From Pseudomonas bubulae (GTDB lineage Bacteria; Pseudomonadota; Gammaproteobacteria; Pseudomonadales; Pseudomonadaceae): a stretch of 64,000 bases of DNA. Positions 35,196 through 44,645 of this stretch are shown one piece after another (positions within the stretch are counted from its first letter, which is position 1; every line of letters begins with the position of its first letter). Below the pieces are notes generated by a model. The model was not told the DNA's origin. It made no database searches and worked only from the letters and a program-made list of their open reading frames with translations. The translations under genes and the position numbers were made by a program. The stretch covers positions 3,819,001 to 3,883,000 of the forward strand of contig NZ_CP146077.1 of assembly GCF_037023725.1 (NCBI RefSeq), in the 5' to 3' direction.

Positions 35196-35330
35196 CCGTA
35201 ATAATAAAACATAGCGCCACCTGCAAAAGTGGCGCCCCTCCCTCAAATACTATTTCTCTCGATCTATTATCATAAATGCACAATAGCATAGTCGCATAAA
35301 AACTCCTGTGCCCAACTCCATCTGAATCTG

Positions 35331-35825
35331 TCACATGCAACTATCACGCACATACGCCTGTATACCTTTCAGAGCTGCCCGATCTTTTATGATTTCGGCC
35401 CTGATATCGAAAACAATCCGTCTAGTAGCTCCAGCGAGTTCGATGGCTGCGCCATCATCCAGGCGGGCGGTGCTGGTGGTAATGGGCAGATTACCGATGT
35501 CGGCACTACAGCGCCCGGCGATGCGCAGCCGGCGATCACCAGCGGCAACATCAGCGCGCAGCTTTTCATTCTCAGCAAGATCACGGGCTTTCTCCGTTGT
35601 GGCTTTATCGTCGAGTTCGGCCAGGGCCTTTTGGGTAGCCTGCTGCTTATCCAGTGCTTGGCGCACCTGGGCGGCTGCAGCGTTGGAAATGGTCGTCAGG
35701 TCGGCTTGATGTGACGCGCTCAGGTCGGCCAGCTGCCTGCCGTAGCGCCAGGCGTCCACTTTCCATGTGGCAAAACAAGCACTGGCCAGCAGCAACGCAA
35801 GGCCCAGCCAGCGAGCCAGGCTCAC
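35331..35825 (-). CDS. Rz-like i-spanin
   Basis: 164 residues with an N-terminal membrane anchor (about 4-22, ARWLGLALLLASACFATW) and a long periplasmic coiled coil (ADLSASHQADLTTISNAAAA onward). With Rz1 it fuses inner and outer membranes at lysis. It overlaps the endolysin stop by four bases and contains the Rz1 gene in another frame. Confidence 0.82.
   Translation of the reverse strand: MSLARWLGLALLLASACFATWKVDAWRYGRQLADLSASHQADLTTISNAAAAQVRQALDKQQATQKALAELDDKATTEKARDLAENEKLRADVAAGDRRLRIAGRCSADIGNLPITTSTARLDDGAAIELAGATRRIVFDIRAEIIKDRAALKGIQAYVRDSCM
35387..35584 (-). CDS. Rz1-like o-spanin lipoprotein, nested in Rz
   Basis: 65 residues in a different frame within Rz. Lipobox VIAGC (Cys about residue 20) followed by a proline-rich segment (ICPLPPAPPAW). 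The nested layout is diagnostic of spanin pairs. Confidence 0.78.
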   Translation of the reverse strand: MILLRMKSCALMLPLVIAGCASPGAVVPTSVICPLPPAPPAWMMAQPSNSLELLDGLFSISGPKS

Positions 35826-36490
35826 GCCAACACCTTCAGTGCCAGGGCGTACAGTGCCTGACGGTCAGCCAACCCGCTCAGTCCGCCGTTGATACGCCGG
35901 GTGATGGTTTCAATGTCGCCCGTGTCAGCCAGTGAGTTCAGCCCGTTACTGCCCCAGAACCACGCAGCGGCCATACAGGCTTGCTGCGGTTTCTCCAGCA
36001 GTTCAGGCTGTGCGAGCAGGTCCAGGCCCAGCGCTTCGCCGCACAGTTGGTAGTTGGTCTTGCCGGTGAGCTGGATCAGGCCGCGACCGCGATACTTCCA
36101 GCCGTTGCCCGGCGCGGTATTACCCATGCGCCCGGCGTAGACGTTGTTCGCGATCTGTTCAGGCTTGCCCGCAAGGCTCAGGCCCAAGGCGTTGGGCTTG
36201 TTGCGCAGCCTGTCTTTGACCATAACCTTGAGGTAGCCACCCTTGCCGTCTGGCTCGGCGTAGCGATTGGGCCAGGTGTTGGCCAGCCCATCTGCGCTGT
36301 AGTTCAGATTCTCTACCTGGCGCGTCATTTCGCCGGATTCGTGGCCAACTTGGGCAATGAAGGCCGCTATGCGTTTCTGGCCCACGATCTGGTACCGGTT
36401 CATTGCGGTGTTTAAGACAGGAACAAAAACGCTGGCAACTTGGCCGGCACTGGGGAGAATCTGCAGCAACTGCAGTGCTGTAACACTCAT
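35822..36490 (-). CDS. Endolysin, glycoside hydrolase family 19 type
   Basis: 222 residues. The catalytic Glu lies in AQVGHESGEM (about residue 51), and the substrate-cleft segment YRGRGLIQLTGKTNY follows near 117. There is no signal peptide, so it needs the holin to reach the cell wall, where it cleaves peptidoglycan glycan strands. The ATG at 36490 has GGAG; an upstream ATG would add six residues. Confidence 0.88.
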   Translation of the reverse strand: MSVTALQLLQILPSAGQVASVFVPVLNTAMNRYQIVGQKRIAAFIAQVGHESGEMTRQVENLNYSADGLANTWPNRYAEPDGKGGYLKVMVKDRLRNKPNALGLSLAGKPEQIANNVYAGRMGNTAPGNGWKYRGRGLIQLTGKTNYQLCGEALGLDLLAQPELLEKPQQACMAAAWFWGSNGLNSLADTGDIETITRRINGGLSGLADRQALYALALKVLA

Positions 36491-36593
36491 AGTGGACTCC
36501 ATTTTCACAATACTTTACACAAGGAGCTATATCTCTCACTGGTATCAACTTGCTATGATTTTTGTCCAAATAGAACCAGCAGGAAGGCGAGCT

Positions 36594-36761
36594 ATGGGCA
36601 GGCTATCTAAACGTGGATGGGCATGGGCGTACCGGAAGATTCGTGAACAGCATTGTTCCAGACTGTCTTCCGCCTATAGAGCATTTTTGTTTGTCATTCG
36701 AGGTGATACAGGTAGATTTCGTAGCGAAGTTACGTGGCAAGTAATTCGCATTCGGCGCTAA
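36594..36761 (+). CDS. Small basic ORF on the opposite strand
   Basis: 55 residues, strongly basic (MGRLSKRGWAWAYRKIREQH), preceded by AGGAAGG at good spacing. It sits between endolysin and acyltransferase on the strand opposite to the lysis genes. No family known; it may be spurious. Confidence 0.3.
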   Translation: MGRLSKRGWAWAYRKIREQHCSRLSSAYRAFLFVIRGDTGRFRSEVTWQVIRIRR

Positions 36762-36807
36762 ACAGTCTAAGAACTCCCAGTTGATACACATGACGTTTTC
36801 CAGGCAA

Positions 36808-36834
36808 AAAAAAGCCCGCACAGGGCGAGCTTTA
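36808..36834 (-). terminator. Terminator after the acyltransferase gene
   Basis: Imperfect stem AAAGCTCGCCC-TGT-GCGGGCTTT on the minus strand followed by a run of eight T. It separates the acyltransferase from the lysis genes. Confidence 0.7.
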
Positions 36835-36851
36835 AATTACGACTAGTTCGA

Positions 36852-37985
36852 TCAAGTTAGCGCTCTAACACTGCTCTTTCTAGCAAATATAGAAGCTACT
36901 TTTTTTCCAGCATTCATCATAGGCTTTTCGAGATAATCAAACACTAACCAGCTCAGAGCTAGCGTGGCTAAAGCCGAGGCTGTGTAGCCAGCAGCGGCAC
37001 CAAGCCCCAATTTTACGGCTAGACCGACCACTACCTTTGCTACAACTGGATGCAACAAATATATGGAATAACAAGCTGATCCAAAAAAACCAAGAACTTT
37101 TGCTGGCGCGGCTTTAAACGAAGGGTTCAAGAAATAGATCCCAGCTACAAAAGCCATACAGGAGAAAGAAAATATAAAACGCTCAACACCCGTTACTATT
37201 GAGATTGAATCTCCAGCCACAGGATAGAAGCAAAAAACCAAGAAGGAAGTCAACAATATGACTATCGACACAAAACCTGTCACCCTGATCATTTTCCCAT
37301 AGACGCCAAGCGCAACACCACCCATGAACAAAAACAACTGATTAAAAGGGTTAATATAAGTACCCCACTGCTCTACGAGTGACCTGTCAGAGCCAAGGTA
37401 ATACACAGCAAAGTAAACACCAGCCAATAGACTAAAAAGAATTGTTAGAGGCAGAGCCCATACAAACCGAACCGACAGCAAAAATACTAACGGAAGTATC
37501 GCATAAAACACCATTTCATTGCCAATGGACCATGCGCCAATATTAAAATATGCTGAAGGATCAACGAACCCAAACAATAACGAGTAATTAAGGAAAACCT
37601 TGTACAGATCAAGTTCGCCGGCCTTTCCGCCCAAAATACTAGCTAGCATCGTGGCTGTCAAAACCAACCAAAAAAGCGGGAAAATTCTGAAAATCCGTTT
37701 AATTATAAATGACCCAACGTCTCCTGCTGATGTAATCCTACCATAATAAACCAACCCCAAACTCAGCCCGCTTAGTATGTAAAACATTGACACGGCATAA
37801 ATCCCAAGCTTGCCAATCAAATATTCACTACCTATCGGACCACTGCCCCAACTTATATAATGATAAACCATTACTGAGAGTGCCATGAGCCCTCTTAAGT
37901 AATCCAGCCCTTCAATTCTTTTCAAGGCAATATCCAAGGTTATGAGTGTTGATTTTTTTGGAATTTTATCCTTACCTATGGCCAA
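36852..37985 (-). CDS. Membrane acyltransferase (OafA/YrhL type), likely serotype-converting
   Basis: Up to 377 residues with about ten membrane helices. It begins with the acyltransferase-3 signature RIEGLDYLRGLMALSVMVYH, which holds the conserved Arg and His, and later has AWSIGNEMVFY. Such phage-borne enzymes acetylate the O-antigen and block superinfection. The true start is unclear: 37985 is a TTG, and a TTG at about 37925 would give the more usual N-terminus. AT-rich compared with the phage body, so acquired as cargo. It sits next to the tailspike, whose receptor it may modify. Confidence 0.8.
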   Translation of the reverse strand: MAIGKDKIPKKSTLITLDIALKRIEGLDYLRGLMALSVMVYHYISWGSGPIGSEYLIGKLGIYAVSMFYILSGLSLGLVYYGRITSAGDVGSFIIKRIFRIFPLFWLVLTATMLASILGGKAGELDLYKVFLNYSLLFGFVDPSAYFNIGAWSIGNEMVFYAILPLVFLLSVRFVWALPLTILFSLLAGVYFAVYYLGSDRSLVEQWGTYINPFNQLFLFMGGVALGVYGKMIRVTGFVSIVILLTSFLVFCFYPVAGDSISIVTGVERFIFSFSCMAFVAGIYFLNPSFKAAPAKVLGFFGSACYSIYLLHPVVAKVVVGLAVKLGLGAAAGYTASALATLALSWLVFDYLEKPMMNAGKKVASIFARKSSVRALT

Positions 37986-38069
37986 GTGCCAGAGTTTCTG
38001 TGCTCTGTTATTTTTTGTCTGAAATTTTATCTGGTTTTCGCCATAAAAACTCGCCGGAGCCCGGATTTA

Positions 38070-40127
38070 TTAAAAGGTCGCCCCTCCAGCGTCAAGGGAT
38101 CGTTCAATATCGATTGAGATTGAGCTAGCTGCAGCACCCGAATTTCGTAATGTCAAAATCATCTGGGTTCCGCCTAGAATTGCAGAGTCAACGACCCAGT
38201 TATTGTTCGCATGACCGCTAATTTTGGTTACGGTAATAGCGCACCCGAAGTCCCCATACTGAATAGGAATATATAAATCTCCAAACGCAGCTTGTCCATC
38301 ACTATTACGCGAAACCCACTTCCCATAAAACAATAAGGTATTAAAAGTAATTGCAGGATAGGAATAATCAAGCGTTAGAACTATCTGGACTGTTGCCCCT
38401 ATCGCAACGTTTTTCGCATGACCGCGATTTTTTCTCGGAATGTTGTTATACCTGGCCATATGCCCCATACAGCCTACGACCGTTTGACGCCACAAGCTCC
38501 CATGGTCTTCAAAGGCAACAGTTTTACTCAGAGTGCGCCAGAAGGCAAAAATATTATTTATACAATCACTACCTATCTGAAACACCCCAGCATAGTTGCT
38601 ACCCGTATTAATATTACTACCACCTATCAGAGCATTTTCACTTGAGTCGCCCTCAAACTTCATGCCAACAGCATTTACATTCGCATTATTACCAATTTTC
38701 AATATATATGTACTCACAAGTCGAGCGCCACGCTGATCGTTAAATACAGCACCGGCAATACCTGGAGTATCAAGAAATAAATCCGAAACGTTTACTGGGG
38801 CACCGTTACTACTAAAACGTATAAGAATTGGAGCACGAACCAAATGAGCTTGTATTGACTCAAGCCCATGGCCATCGACATGAATGCAATATTGAGCACA
38901 ATCTTGAATTAATGTGTTATTTAAAACCGTATCCCACGCCTTTACCCTTACACCGATGTAACTGCCAATAATGAAACCATCTTTTATGCTCGTCTCTCTT
39001 CCAAAAGCCACATCTATTCCGTAACGACCACCATTAACCCGAAAGTCCCGAAGGGCATTACCAAATGCGTTATCACTATCTACCTTGAACCCATCTACCG
39101 CAACTCCTGTGCCTGTTGTAGGATTGTAAACTTCAATGGGTATATTAAGGCCCATATTTTCAATTCGTGAAAAGGAAGCCGATATTTTCACCATCGCACT
39201 TTCGGCCGACACTGCCGGCGAGGCTATAAGCTTTGTTGCGTTCGGCCCTCCGCTGCCTTTAAATAGTCTATCCCCAAATAATTGGATGCCTTTGCTGAGA
39301 TAGGCTCCCAGCTTAAGAGTTACTGATGTACCCCAGGCTCTGCTTGGCGAGTCAGTGATTATTGTATTCAAAGCAGCTTGTATAGGGACTTCCTGCGAGT
39401 CAGTGACCGCGTCACCGTTAGCATTGAACTGCTTTGATGATATTTTTCCGCCCGGGAAAAGCCCTTTAGCCTGAGCTCCTACTACGTTAATGAATTGGCC
39501 GCCATCTTCAATACCTGAACCCGCCGGCACTATTAAGTACTCATTAGCCCCGGCATCCCCGATAGCACTGTAACCCATGGTTCGTACGCGCTGCCCTATC
39601 TTCCAGCCACCCATGGCCACCATATCGGCCACAGTGCCTAGCGTAATGATGCTGTTTCCCAGCTGCCCAGTACCTTTAGAAGCGTCGACACTGGACGCCA
39701 ACTCTTGACGGAGGGAGTCGTCGCCAACCAATTTAAACTTTGATTCATCAGCTGCCCAACTGGTGGTTAGCAGCGGCAGAAACTGACTTTTAACTCGGTA
39801 CTCATTGCCAAGGTAGGTGACTGTTTGAGTTGTTCTGACCAGATCGAGGCCTGAGACATATGGCACAGGAGGCTCATAGCCGCTGGCATCCAGTAGCGCA
39901 GTGAACTGTGCTACGCGCTCAGCCTGGTCGCCCTCAAATTCGGAGTCACGATGGCCTTTATCTGCAGCGTACTCTCGCTCCATTCCCTTCCAAGACTTGC
40001 GTCCTACACCCTTACGATCTCGGTATGAAGGATCATCCCCTAGCAGTAATAGATCAAGATTTTGGGCGTTATCGGACAAGTCTTTTGGGGAGGTCGACCC
40101 AATTGGGTTGCCAGTGTTGTGAGCCAT
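38070..40127 (-). CDS. Tailspike protein
   Basis: About 685 residues. The N-terminal 130 residues form a phage-conserved adaptor (AHNTGNPIGSTSPKDLSDNA, then KGVGRKSWKGME). From about residue 210 a repetitive right-handed beta-helix is likely (runs of GIDVAFGRETSIKDGFIIGS type, with NNTLIQDC turns). Such spikes bind and often cleave surface polysaccharide. The body is AT-rich relative to the adaptor, as expected for a swapped receptor domain. Two or three start codons lie close together (40127, 40133, 40154). Confidence 0.82.
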   Translation of the reverse strand: MAHNTGNPIGSTSPKDLSDNAQNLDLLLLGDDPSYRDRKGVGRKSWKGMEREYAADKGHRDSEFEGDQAERVAQFTALLDASGYEPPVPYVSGLDLVRTTQTVTYLGNEYRVKSQFLPLLTTSWAADESKFKLVGDDSLRQELASSVDASKGTGQLGNSIITLGTVADMVAMGGWKIGQRVRTMGYSAIGDAGANEYLIVPAGSGIEDGGQFINVVGAQAKGLFPGGKISSKQFNANGDAVTDSQEVPIQAALNTIITDSPSRAWGTSVTLKLGAYLSKGIQLFGDRLFKGSGGPNATKLIASPAVSAESAMVKISASFSRIENMGLNIPIEVYNPTTGTGVAVDGFKVDSDNAFGNALRDFRVNGGRYGIDVAFGRETSIKDGFIIGSYIGVRVKAWDTVLNNTLIQDCAQYCIHVDGHGLESIQAHLVRAPILIRFSSNGAPVNVSDLFLDTPGIAGAVFNDQRGARLVSTYILKIGNNANVNAVGMKFEGDSSENALIGGSNINTGSNYAGVFQIGSDCINNIFAFWRTLSKTVAFEDHGSLWRQTVVGCMGHMARYNNIPRKNRGHAKNVAIGATVQIVLTLDYSYPAITFNTLLFYGKWVSRNSDGQAAFGDLYIPIQYGDFGCAITVTKISGHANNNWVVDSAILGGTQMILTLRNSGAAASSISIDIERSLDAGGATF

Positions 40128-40248
40128 GGGCATTTTTCTCGCAGGCGCGCCCATGCCACCGCGAAGAGTGCGGAAGCGTGAACGCTGTTTTTAGTTCCCG
40201 GCGAGCTGCCGGTGGAATATGTGTGGGTACTGTGGTCAGGGTCGGTTG

Positions 40249-40716
40249 TTACAGGGCTGGTTCTGCCTTCGGCCACTTCTGGTTCATGGCAATATCGAAG
40301 ATGTCAGCCATTGCGATGTAGTCCGGCGCCTCGATGATCCACTCGGCATCCATAATCGGGCGTTTGAACAGCTCAAGCTTCGCGGTAAAGCGCCAAAAGC
40401 TCTCACCGACCAGAATCGGCCCCTCGTAGATATCAACGAATCGCGCCCTGTGCTCATCCATGCCCAGGGGCGTTTTGAGCGGGCACTGGAACCACAAACT
40501 GCCCGATAGCAGGATGTGCTCAAACCACCCCTCAAACAGTTGCGCTTCTCCGTCATCCATCAACCAGGTGACTGACGCCACCGTGGGAACCGAGGTGAAC
40601 CGCCGTCGCTGCCTGGCGCGCCCGCTCTGGAGTTCAGAGCGGGCCATCGGGCTTACCGGCTGGAAGCCATAACCGTCACGCTGCGGCTCGGGCAGACACT
40701 CGGGATATGCAATCAT
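40249..40716 (-). CDS. Phage tail-region hypothetical protein
   Basis: 155 residues. Located between the J-like tip protein and the tailspike. Soluble, with FTSVPTVASVTWLMDDGEAQ and a C-terminal ADIFDIAMNQKWP. Proteins in this place often link the tip to the spike. I cannot name the family. Confidence 0.65.
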   Translation of the reverse strand: MIAYPECLPEPQRDGYGFQPVSPMARSELQSGRARQRRRFTSVPTVASVTWLMDDGEAQLFEGWFEHILLSGSLWFQCPLKTPLGMDEHRARFVDIYEGPILVGESFWRFTAKLELFKRPIMDAEWIIEAPDYIAMADIFDIAMNQKWPKAEPAL

Positions 40717-40744
40717 TTACTGCCTCTTTGTGCCGCTAGTGGGT

Positions 40745-43700
40745 TCATGTCGGCGCGCTGTTGTCGTACTGATAAACCCGGGCGTCATAGGGCATGCCTT
40801 CTACCGTGACGTTGCCGCCGCTCGATGGGTTCACTACGGTGACCAGCGTGGGGTAGCTCCAGCGGTTGACCGGGCCAAACAGCAGGTGTGGCGGCTCCGG
40901 GTCCCAACTGGTGTCAGGGTCGAAGTCCAGGCTGTTTACGCTTACCCGGTAGTCATCGACCTGGGTCGCTGGCCACGGGCCCGAAAGCGTGCCGTCCTGC
41001 CTACGCAACGCAATCACATGCGACCCGCCGGCGGACCAGTCGAATGGCTCGGTGCTTTCAAGCGCGATCCCACCAGGTACTGCCTCAACGCTGAGCAAAA
41101 TCGAACTCTGGCCGTACCCCGGCACATCGTCGGCAACCGCCGCGTAGCTCATGTAACCGGAGTTGAGCGCGTCGAGCTCGGTTTCCCAGCGATACGTGTC
41201 GTTGCGATATTTCTGATGGCCACGGCGGCGCATACCGATGCGCCAGGCGCGAGTGCGATCGGCGATGCCCGGCACCTTGACCTTCTCGACCTTGTTGCCA
41301 AGGTCACCCGGCCATCGGCATTCGACGGTCTCCCACGCCCAGGTGATCGAGCTGAAGTACTCCACATCAACACCGTCAAAGTCGTCGCTCGATGGAAACA
41401 CCAGTTGCCGCTTGAGGCCTTTGGTCATGTTCTGCGGCGTGTACATATGCTCAAACTGCGTGCGCGGCTCGTCGCGTACCGGCAGCAGCAGCCCGCGATT
41501 GATGGTCAGTTCGGAGAACCCGGCGGCCAGCGCGTCGTTCATCGCGTCCTTGACCGTGCTGGCATCGTCAATGGTCATGTCGAAGGTATCGCCGCGTGCG
41601 CGGTACACATCGTGCAGGCGGTCCAGTTCGGGCAGATCCAGATCGGCATCGGTGTACCCGGCCGACTTGGCGATGTACAGGAACCACGGCACGATATCCC
41701 GCGTCGGTGTCTCCACGGTCCAGGCGCCACCCGAGCGCACCGGCAGCACCCGGGTTGCCTCGACACTGACCAGGCTTTCAGATTGCGCCGAGAGCCGGTC
41801 ACCGTTGCGCACGCGCACGGCAATCACGGTCATGTCGTTGTAGCGCGTCGGCGCGCCCATCATCTTGCCGCGCAGGCCGTACCACATGACGTCATCCATC
41901 ACTTCGCCCGAGTTGACCCCACCCACCTTGGGCATGCGTTTGATGCGGCACTCAGGGCGCATGGGATAGGGCAAGGTCTGGCGATAGGTGAAACCCTGGG
42001 CATCCATCGAGTTGCCCGTGACGGACTGGGGCAGCACCGTCCAGGCGCCTGACGTGGCCATGTCCCGATACTCAAACTGGTGACTGGAGGAAACGGCGTA
42101 CTGGTCGCCCTTTTTACCATTGCCGATCAGGCCGCCGGTGAAGAACACGTCCCACTCAATTTCGGTGACCAGTTCGCCTTCAGGGCACGCGGCGAAGGAG
42201 CCGCGATAGCCGCCCTCAAGGTTTGATGAGTCCAGTTCGATACGGCCGTGAATCGTCTCCTGCAGGCTGAACCCGGGCCAGTCTTCGTCGATATCGCCGC
42301 TGGACGTCAGGCGCTCCACTGTGAGGGTGCCAACAGCGGTGGTGATGATTCTGTAGCGCAGGCCACGCGGGCCGATGGTGGCCAGGCCCTCCCCCATTGC
42401 CAGGCCGTTGACCGGCTGGCCGCTGTCGTAGTTGAGGGTCATCTCGGCGCGGCGCTCTGAGGTGCCGCTGCTTGTGGCTGCGCCCTTCACGCTGACCGGG
42501 CTTGAGCCGAGCACACTTGAGCCGCCTGACGCAGCCAGGGCCAGCCCGGTGAACGGCGAAAGCTCGGTGATCCGCAGCCGCCCGGATGAAGCGCTGGCAA
42601 TAAATGGCGCGGATCCTTTGGCCGAATTGAAGGCCACGACCAATCCCGCCAAGTCCGTCACATCACTCGTCAGCTCGACCGAATACGGCGTGGTGCCAAG
42701 GCGCACGGTGAATGTCAGCGGCGTGACGTCGAAGTCAAAACGAGACGGCGCTGCGCTGCCGGTGATCGTTGAGGCCGTGCCCGCGCTCGGCGGGATCGCC
42801 GGCGAATACGGGATGTATGAGTGCACCACATAGTTGCCCGCGTTTTCCCCGTTGACCTCGATCAGCATGCCCGGGTACGGCGCAAGCATGGCCAGGTCGC
42901 CGGTAATGATGTCCCGCCCCTCACCGCCATCAATCACCGTGTACGGATAAGGCGACAGTACGTTGATCAGCAGGCTGCTGGTCCAGTCCTCCGGGAAAAA
43001 GCCGGAGCCTGTTGGGATCGAGATGCTGTAGCCGTTGAATTGCAGCACGGACGCGGTGACAAAGCGGGTCAGGTTCGTGGAGGCGGTCAACTGCAAACCG
43101 GCAGAACCGTTGGCACTGGCGCCCACTTCCGGCGCGCTGTGCCACCACTGTGCAGCCGTCTCGCCGGACAGGTCATCGCCCGGGTTGAATAGGGTGAATT
43201 GCGCGTCGGCGCCCAGGCTGATCAGCGGGGTTTCGCCCACCTTCACCTTGTTAAGCGGGATCTGGTACTTGCCCTTGCCGACATACAGCAGCATTTCCAC
43301 CCACTGCGCCCGGCGGTCAACAAAGCGGCGCACGGATGGCGTCAGGTAGCTGGGGTAAACCCGCTGATGGCCCGCAATCTCGCGGATCAGGTCGCCCAGC
43401 TTGACCTTGTTACCCTTTGCCGAAACTTCATCAAGCCCCTTGCCCTGCCCCATGGTCGCGGTGCCGGGGATCACCGCCATATTGCGCGACATGACCACGG
43501 CTACCAGAATCGCCGCGATCACCGCCGCGACAGCTGCCACCACGCCTTTGGGCTCAACGCGCACTTCGACGTCATCGGCAGCCGCAAACTCAAACTCGGC
43601 CCAGCGGTGCGCCTCGATGAGCTCGCCATTGACGGTGATGCTCACCGGCGGCGCCTCGCGGGGCTCGTAACTTGGGGCGATGGTTTTCAGCCAGGCAGCC

Positions 43701-43774
43701 AGGGTCATGCGCCGGCTGGTTTTGTGCACCTCAAGGGCCGCACCGTCGAGCTTATTGGGGAATACGCTGATCAC
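40745..43774 (-). CDS. Tail tip attachment protein J-like (host specificity)
   Basis: 1009 residues. Segments such as VINPSSGGNVTVEGMPYDAR at the C-terminus and PAGDD-like beta-rich modules in the middle are typical of the large J-type central tip proteins of siphophages. An N-terminal stretch (VAAVAAVIAAILVAVVMS, about residues 75-95) is hydrophobic, as in related proteins where it inserts in the membrane during ejection. It follows the K-type protein with a 23-bp overlap. Confidence 0.8.
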   Translation of the reverse strand: MISVFPNKLDGAALEVHKTSRRMTLAAWLKTIAPSYEPREAPPVSITVNGELIEAHRWAEFEFAAADDVEVRVEPKGVVAAVAAVIAAILVAVVMSRNMAVIPGTATMGQGKGLDEVSAKGNKVKLGDLIREIAGHQRVYPSYLTPSVRRFVDRRAQWVEMLLYVGKGKYQIPLNKVKVGETPLISLGADAQFTLFNPGDDLSGETAAQWWHSAPEVGASANGSAGLQLTASTNLTRFVTASVLQFNGYSISIPTGSGFFPEDWTSSLLINVLSPYPYTVIDGGEGRDIITGDLAMLAPYPGMLIEVNGENAGNYVVHSYIPYSPAIPPSAGTASTITGSAAPSRFDFDVTPLTFTVRLGTTPYSVELTSDVTDLAGLVVAFNSAKGSAPFIASASSGRLRITELSPFTGLALAASGGSSVLGSSPVSVKGAATSSGTSERRAEMTLNYDSGQPVNGLAMGEGLATIGPRGLRYRIITTAVGTLTVERLTSSGDIDEDWPGFSLQETIHGRIELDSSNLEGGYRGSFAACPEGELVTEIEWDVFFTGGLIGNGKKGDQYAVSSSHQFEYRDMATSGAWTVLPQSVTGNSMDAQGFTYRQTLPYPMRPECRIKRMPKVGGVNSGEVMDDVMWYGLRGKMMGAPTRYNDMTVIAVRVRNGDRLSAQSESLVSVEATRVLPVRSGGAWTVETPTRDIVPWFLYIAKSAGYTDADLDLPELDRLHDVYRARGDTFDMTIDDASTVKDAMNDALAAGFSELTINRGLLLPVRDEPRTQFEHMYTPQNMTKGLKRQLVFPSSDDFDGVDVEYFSSITWAWETVECRWPGDLGNKVEKVKVPGIADRTRAWRIGMRRRGHQKYRNDTYRWETELDALNSGYMSYAAVADDVPGYGQSSILLSVEAVPGGIALESTEPFDWSAGGSHVIALRRQDGTLSGPWPATQVDDYRVSVNSLDFDPDTSWDPEPPHLLFGPVNRWSYPTLVTVVNPSSGGNVTVEGMPYDARVYQYDNSAPT

Positions 43775-44150
43775 GGTAATAAATAACCTTCAGGTAAGTG
43801 GATTCAAACTGCCGCAGGTACAGCCAGCGCGGGCCGGAGTTGGGGTTGGTTTCCAGCGCCGCCAGGCGACCGTCGATATCGACCACCACACCCACATGGA
43901 TGCAGAGGTCACCGCGCAGCACCGCCGCGATTGCGCCGGGCTCAGGCTCGCAAACCTCCATCACACCCGAGAGCATGCGGAAGGCTTTGGTGCAGGCCTT
44001 GGGGTTATGCCGCCCTACACAGCCCAGGCTGGGCAGCAGCTGTAAACCAAACAGTTCGTGACGCACAGCAATGCAGAGCCCCCAGCAATCGAACGCAGCC
44101 GGGCCCCGCCCGCCGTCCACATAGGGCGCGAGTAAGAATTTGTTGAGCAT
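43752..44150 (-). CDS. Tail assembly protein K-like (NlpC/P60 peptidase)
   Basis: 132 residues with the NlpC/P60 catalytic Cys in FDCWGLC (about residue 22) and His in CIHVGVVVD (about 83). In lambda-like phages it is a tip-associated peptidase that trims the peptidoglycan during entry. The normal Jab domain is absent, so only the NlpC half is present. Confidence 0.82.
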   Translation of the reverse strand: MLNKFLLAPYVDGGRGPAAFDCWGLCIAVRHELFGLQLLPSLGCVGRHNPKACTKAFRMLSGVMEVCEPEPGAIAAVLRGDLCIHVGVVVDIDGRLAALETNPNSGPRWLYLRQFESTYLKVIYYRDQRIPQ

Positions 44151-44162
44151 GGGTTTGATCCG

Positions 44163-44645
44163 TTACAGGTACTTCATGCAGGGCGCATTAAGCGTGGTCA
44201 GCTTGTCGCGAGGGAATGCCCGGTTGATCAGGTCGCCGTAGCCCGCAGTGATTTGCACGGTGGTGCCCTCGATACCGGCGCCGAAGGCCTTCATGCGGAT
44301 CGGCGGCTCTGCCGGTGCCGACAGGTCACTGGCCAGGTAACGACGGTAGGTTTGCGTGATCGGCGCCCCTGCCGCCTTGGCCTGGTCCATTTTCTGCTGC
44401 GCCTCCCCCAGCACGTTGTCGATAGCGAAGTTGAGCGTCTGGCTTGCGCTGTTGCTCTTCTTCGGCAGTGACACGTCGATGCCAGCAGCAATGAGGGGCA
44501 AACTGCGGCCATCTTCTGCGGTGCAGGCCACATCCTCAAAGCCGCCACAGATCAACACCGGTTCCGTCCAGGCCGGGCACGTCAGCTCCAGGGTATCGAT
44601 GATCACGTCACCGCCCGAGGCATACACACGCTCGATCAGACTCAT
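44163..44645 (-). CDS. Tail protein, DUF1833 family
   Basis: 160 residues: DTLELTCPAWTEPVLICGGF near the start, LTTLNAPCMKYL at the end. This small protein lies between tape measure and K in many siphophages, in the position of minor tail protein L or M. It overlaps the tape measure stop by four bases. Confidence 0.75.
   Translation of the reverse strand: MSLIERVYASGGDVIIDTLELTCPAWTEPVLICGGFEDVACTAEDGRSLPLIAAGIDVSLPKKSNSASQTLNFAIDNVLGEAQQKMDQAKAAGAPITQTYRRYLASDLSAPAEPPIRMKAFGAGIEGTTVQITAGYGDLINRAFPRDKLTTLNAPCMKYL

Noticed and set aside
40730..42052. A 440-codon open frame on the plus strand
   Set aside because: It lies opposite the J-like gene; the translation is a typical GC-rich antisense shadow.
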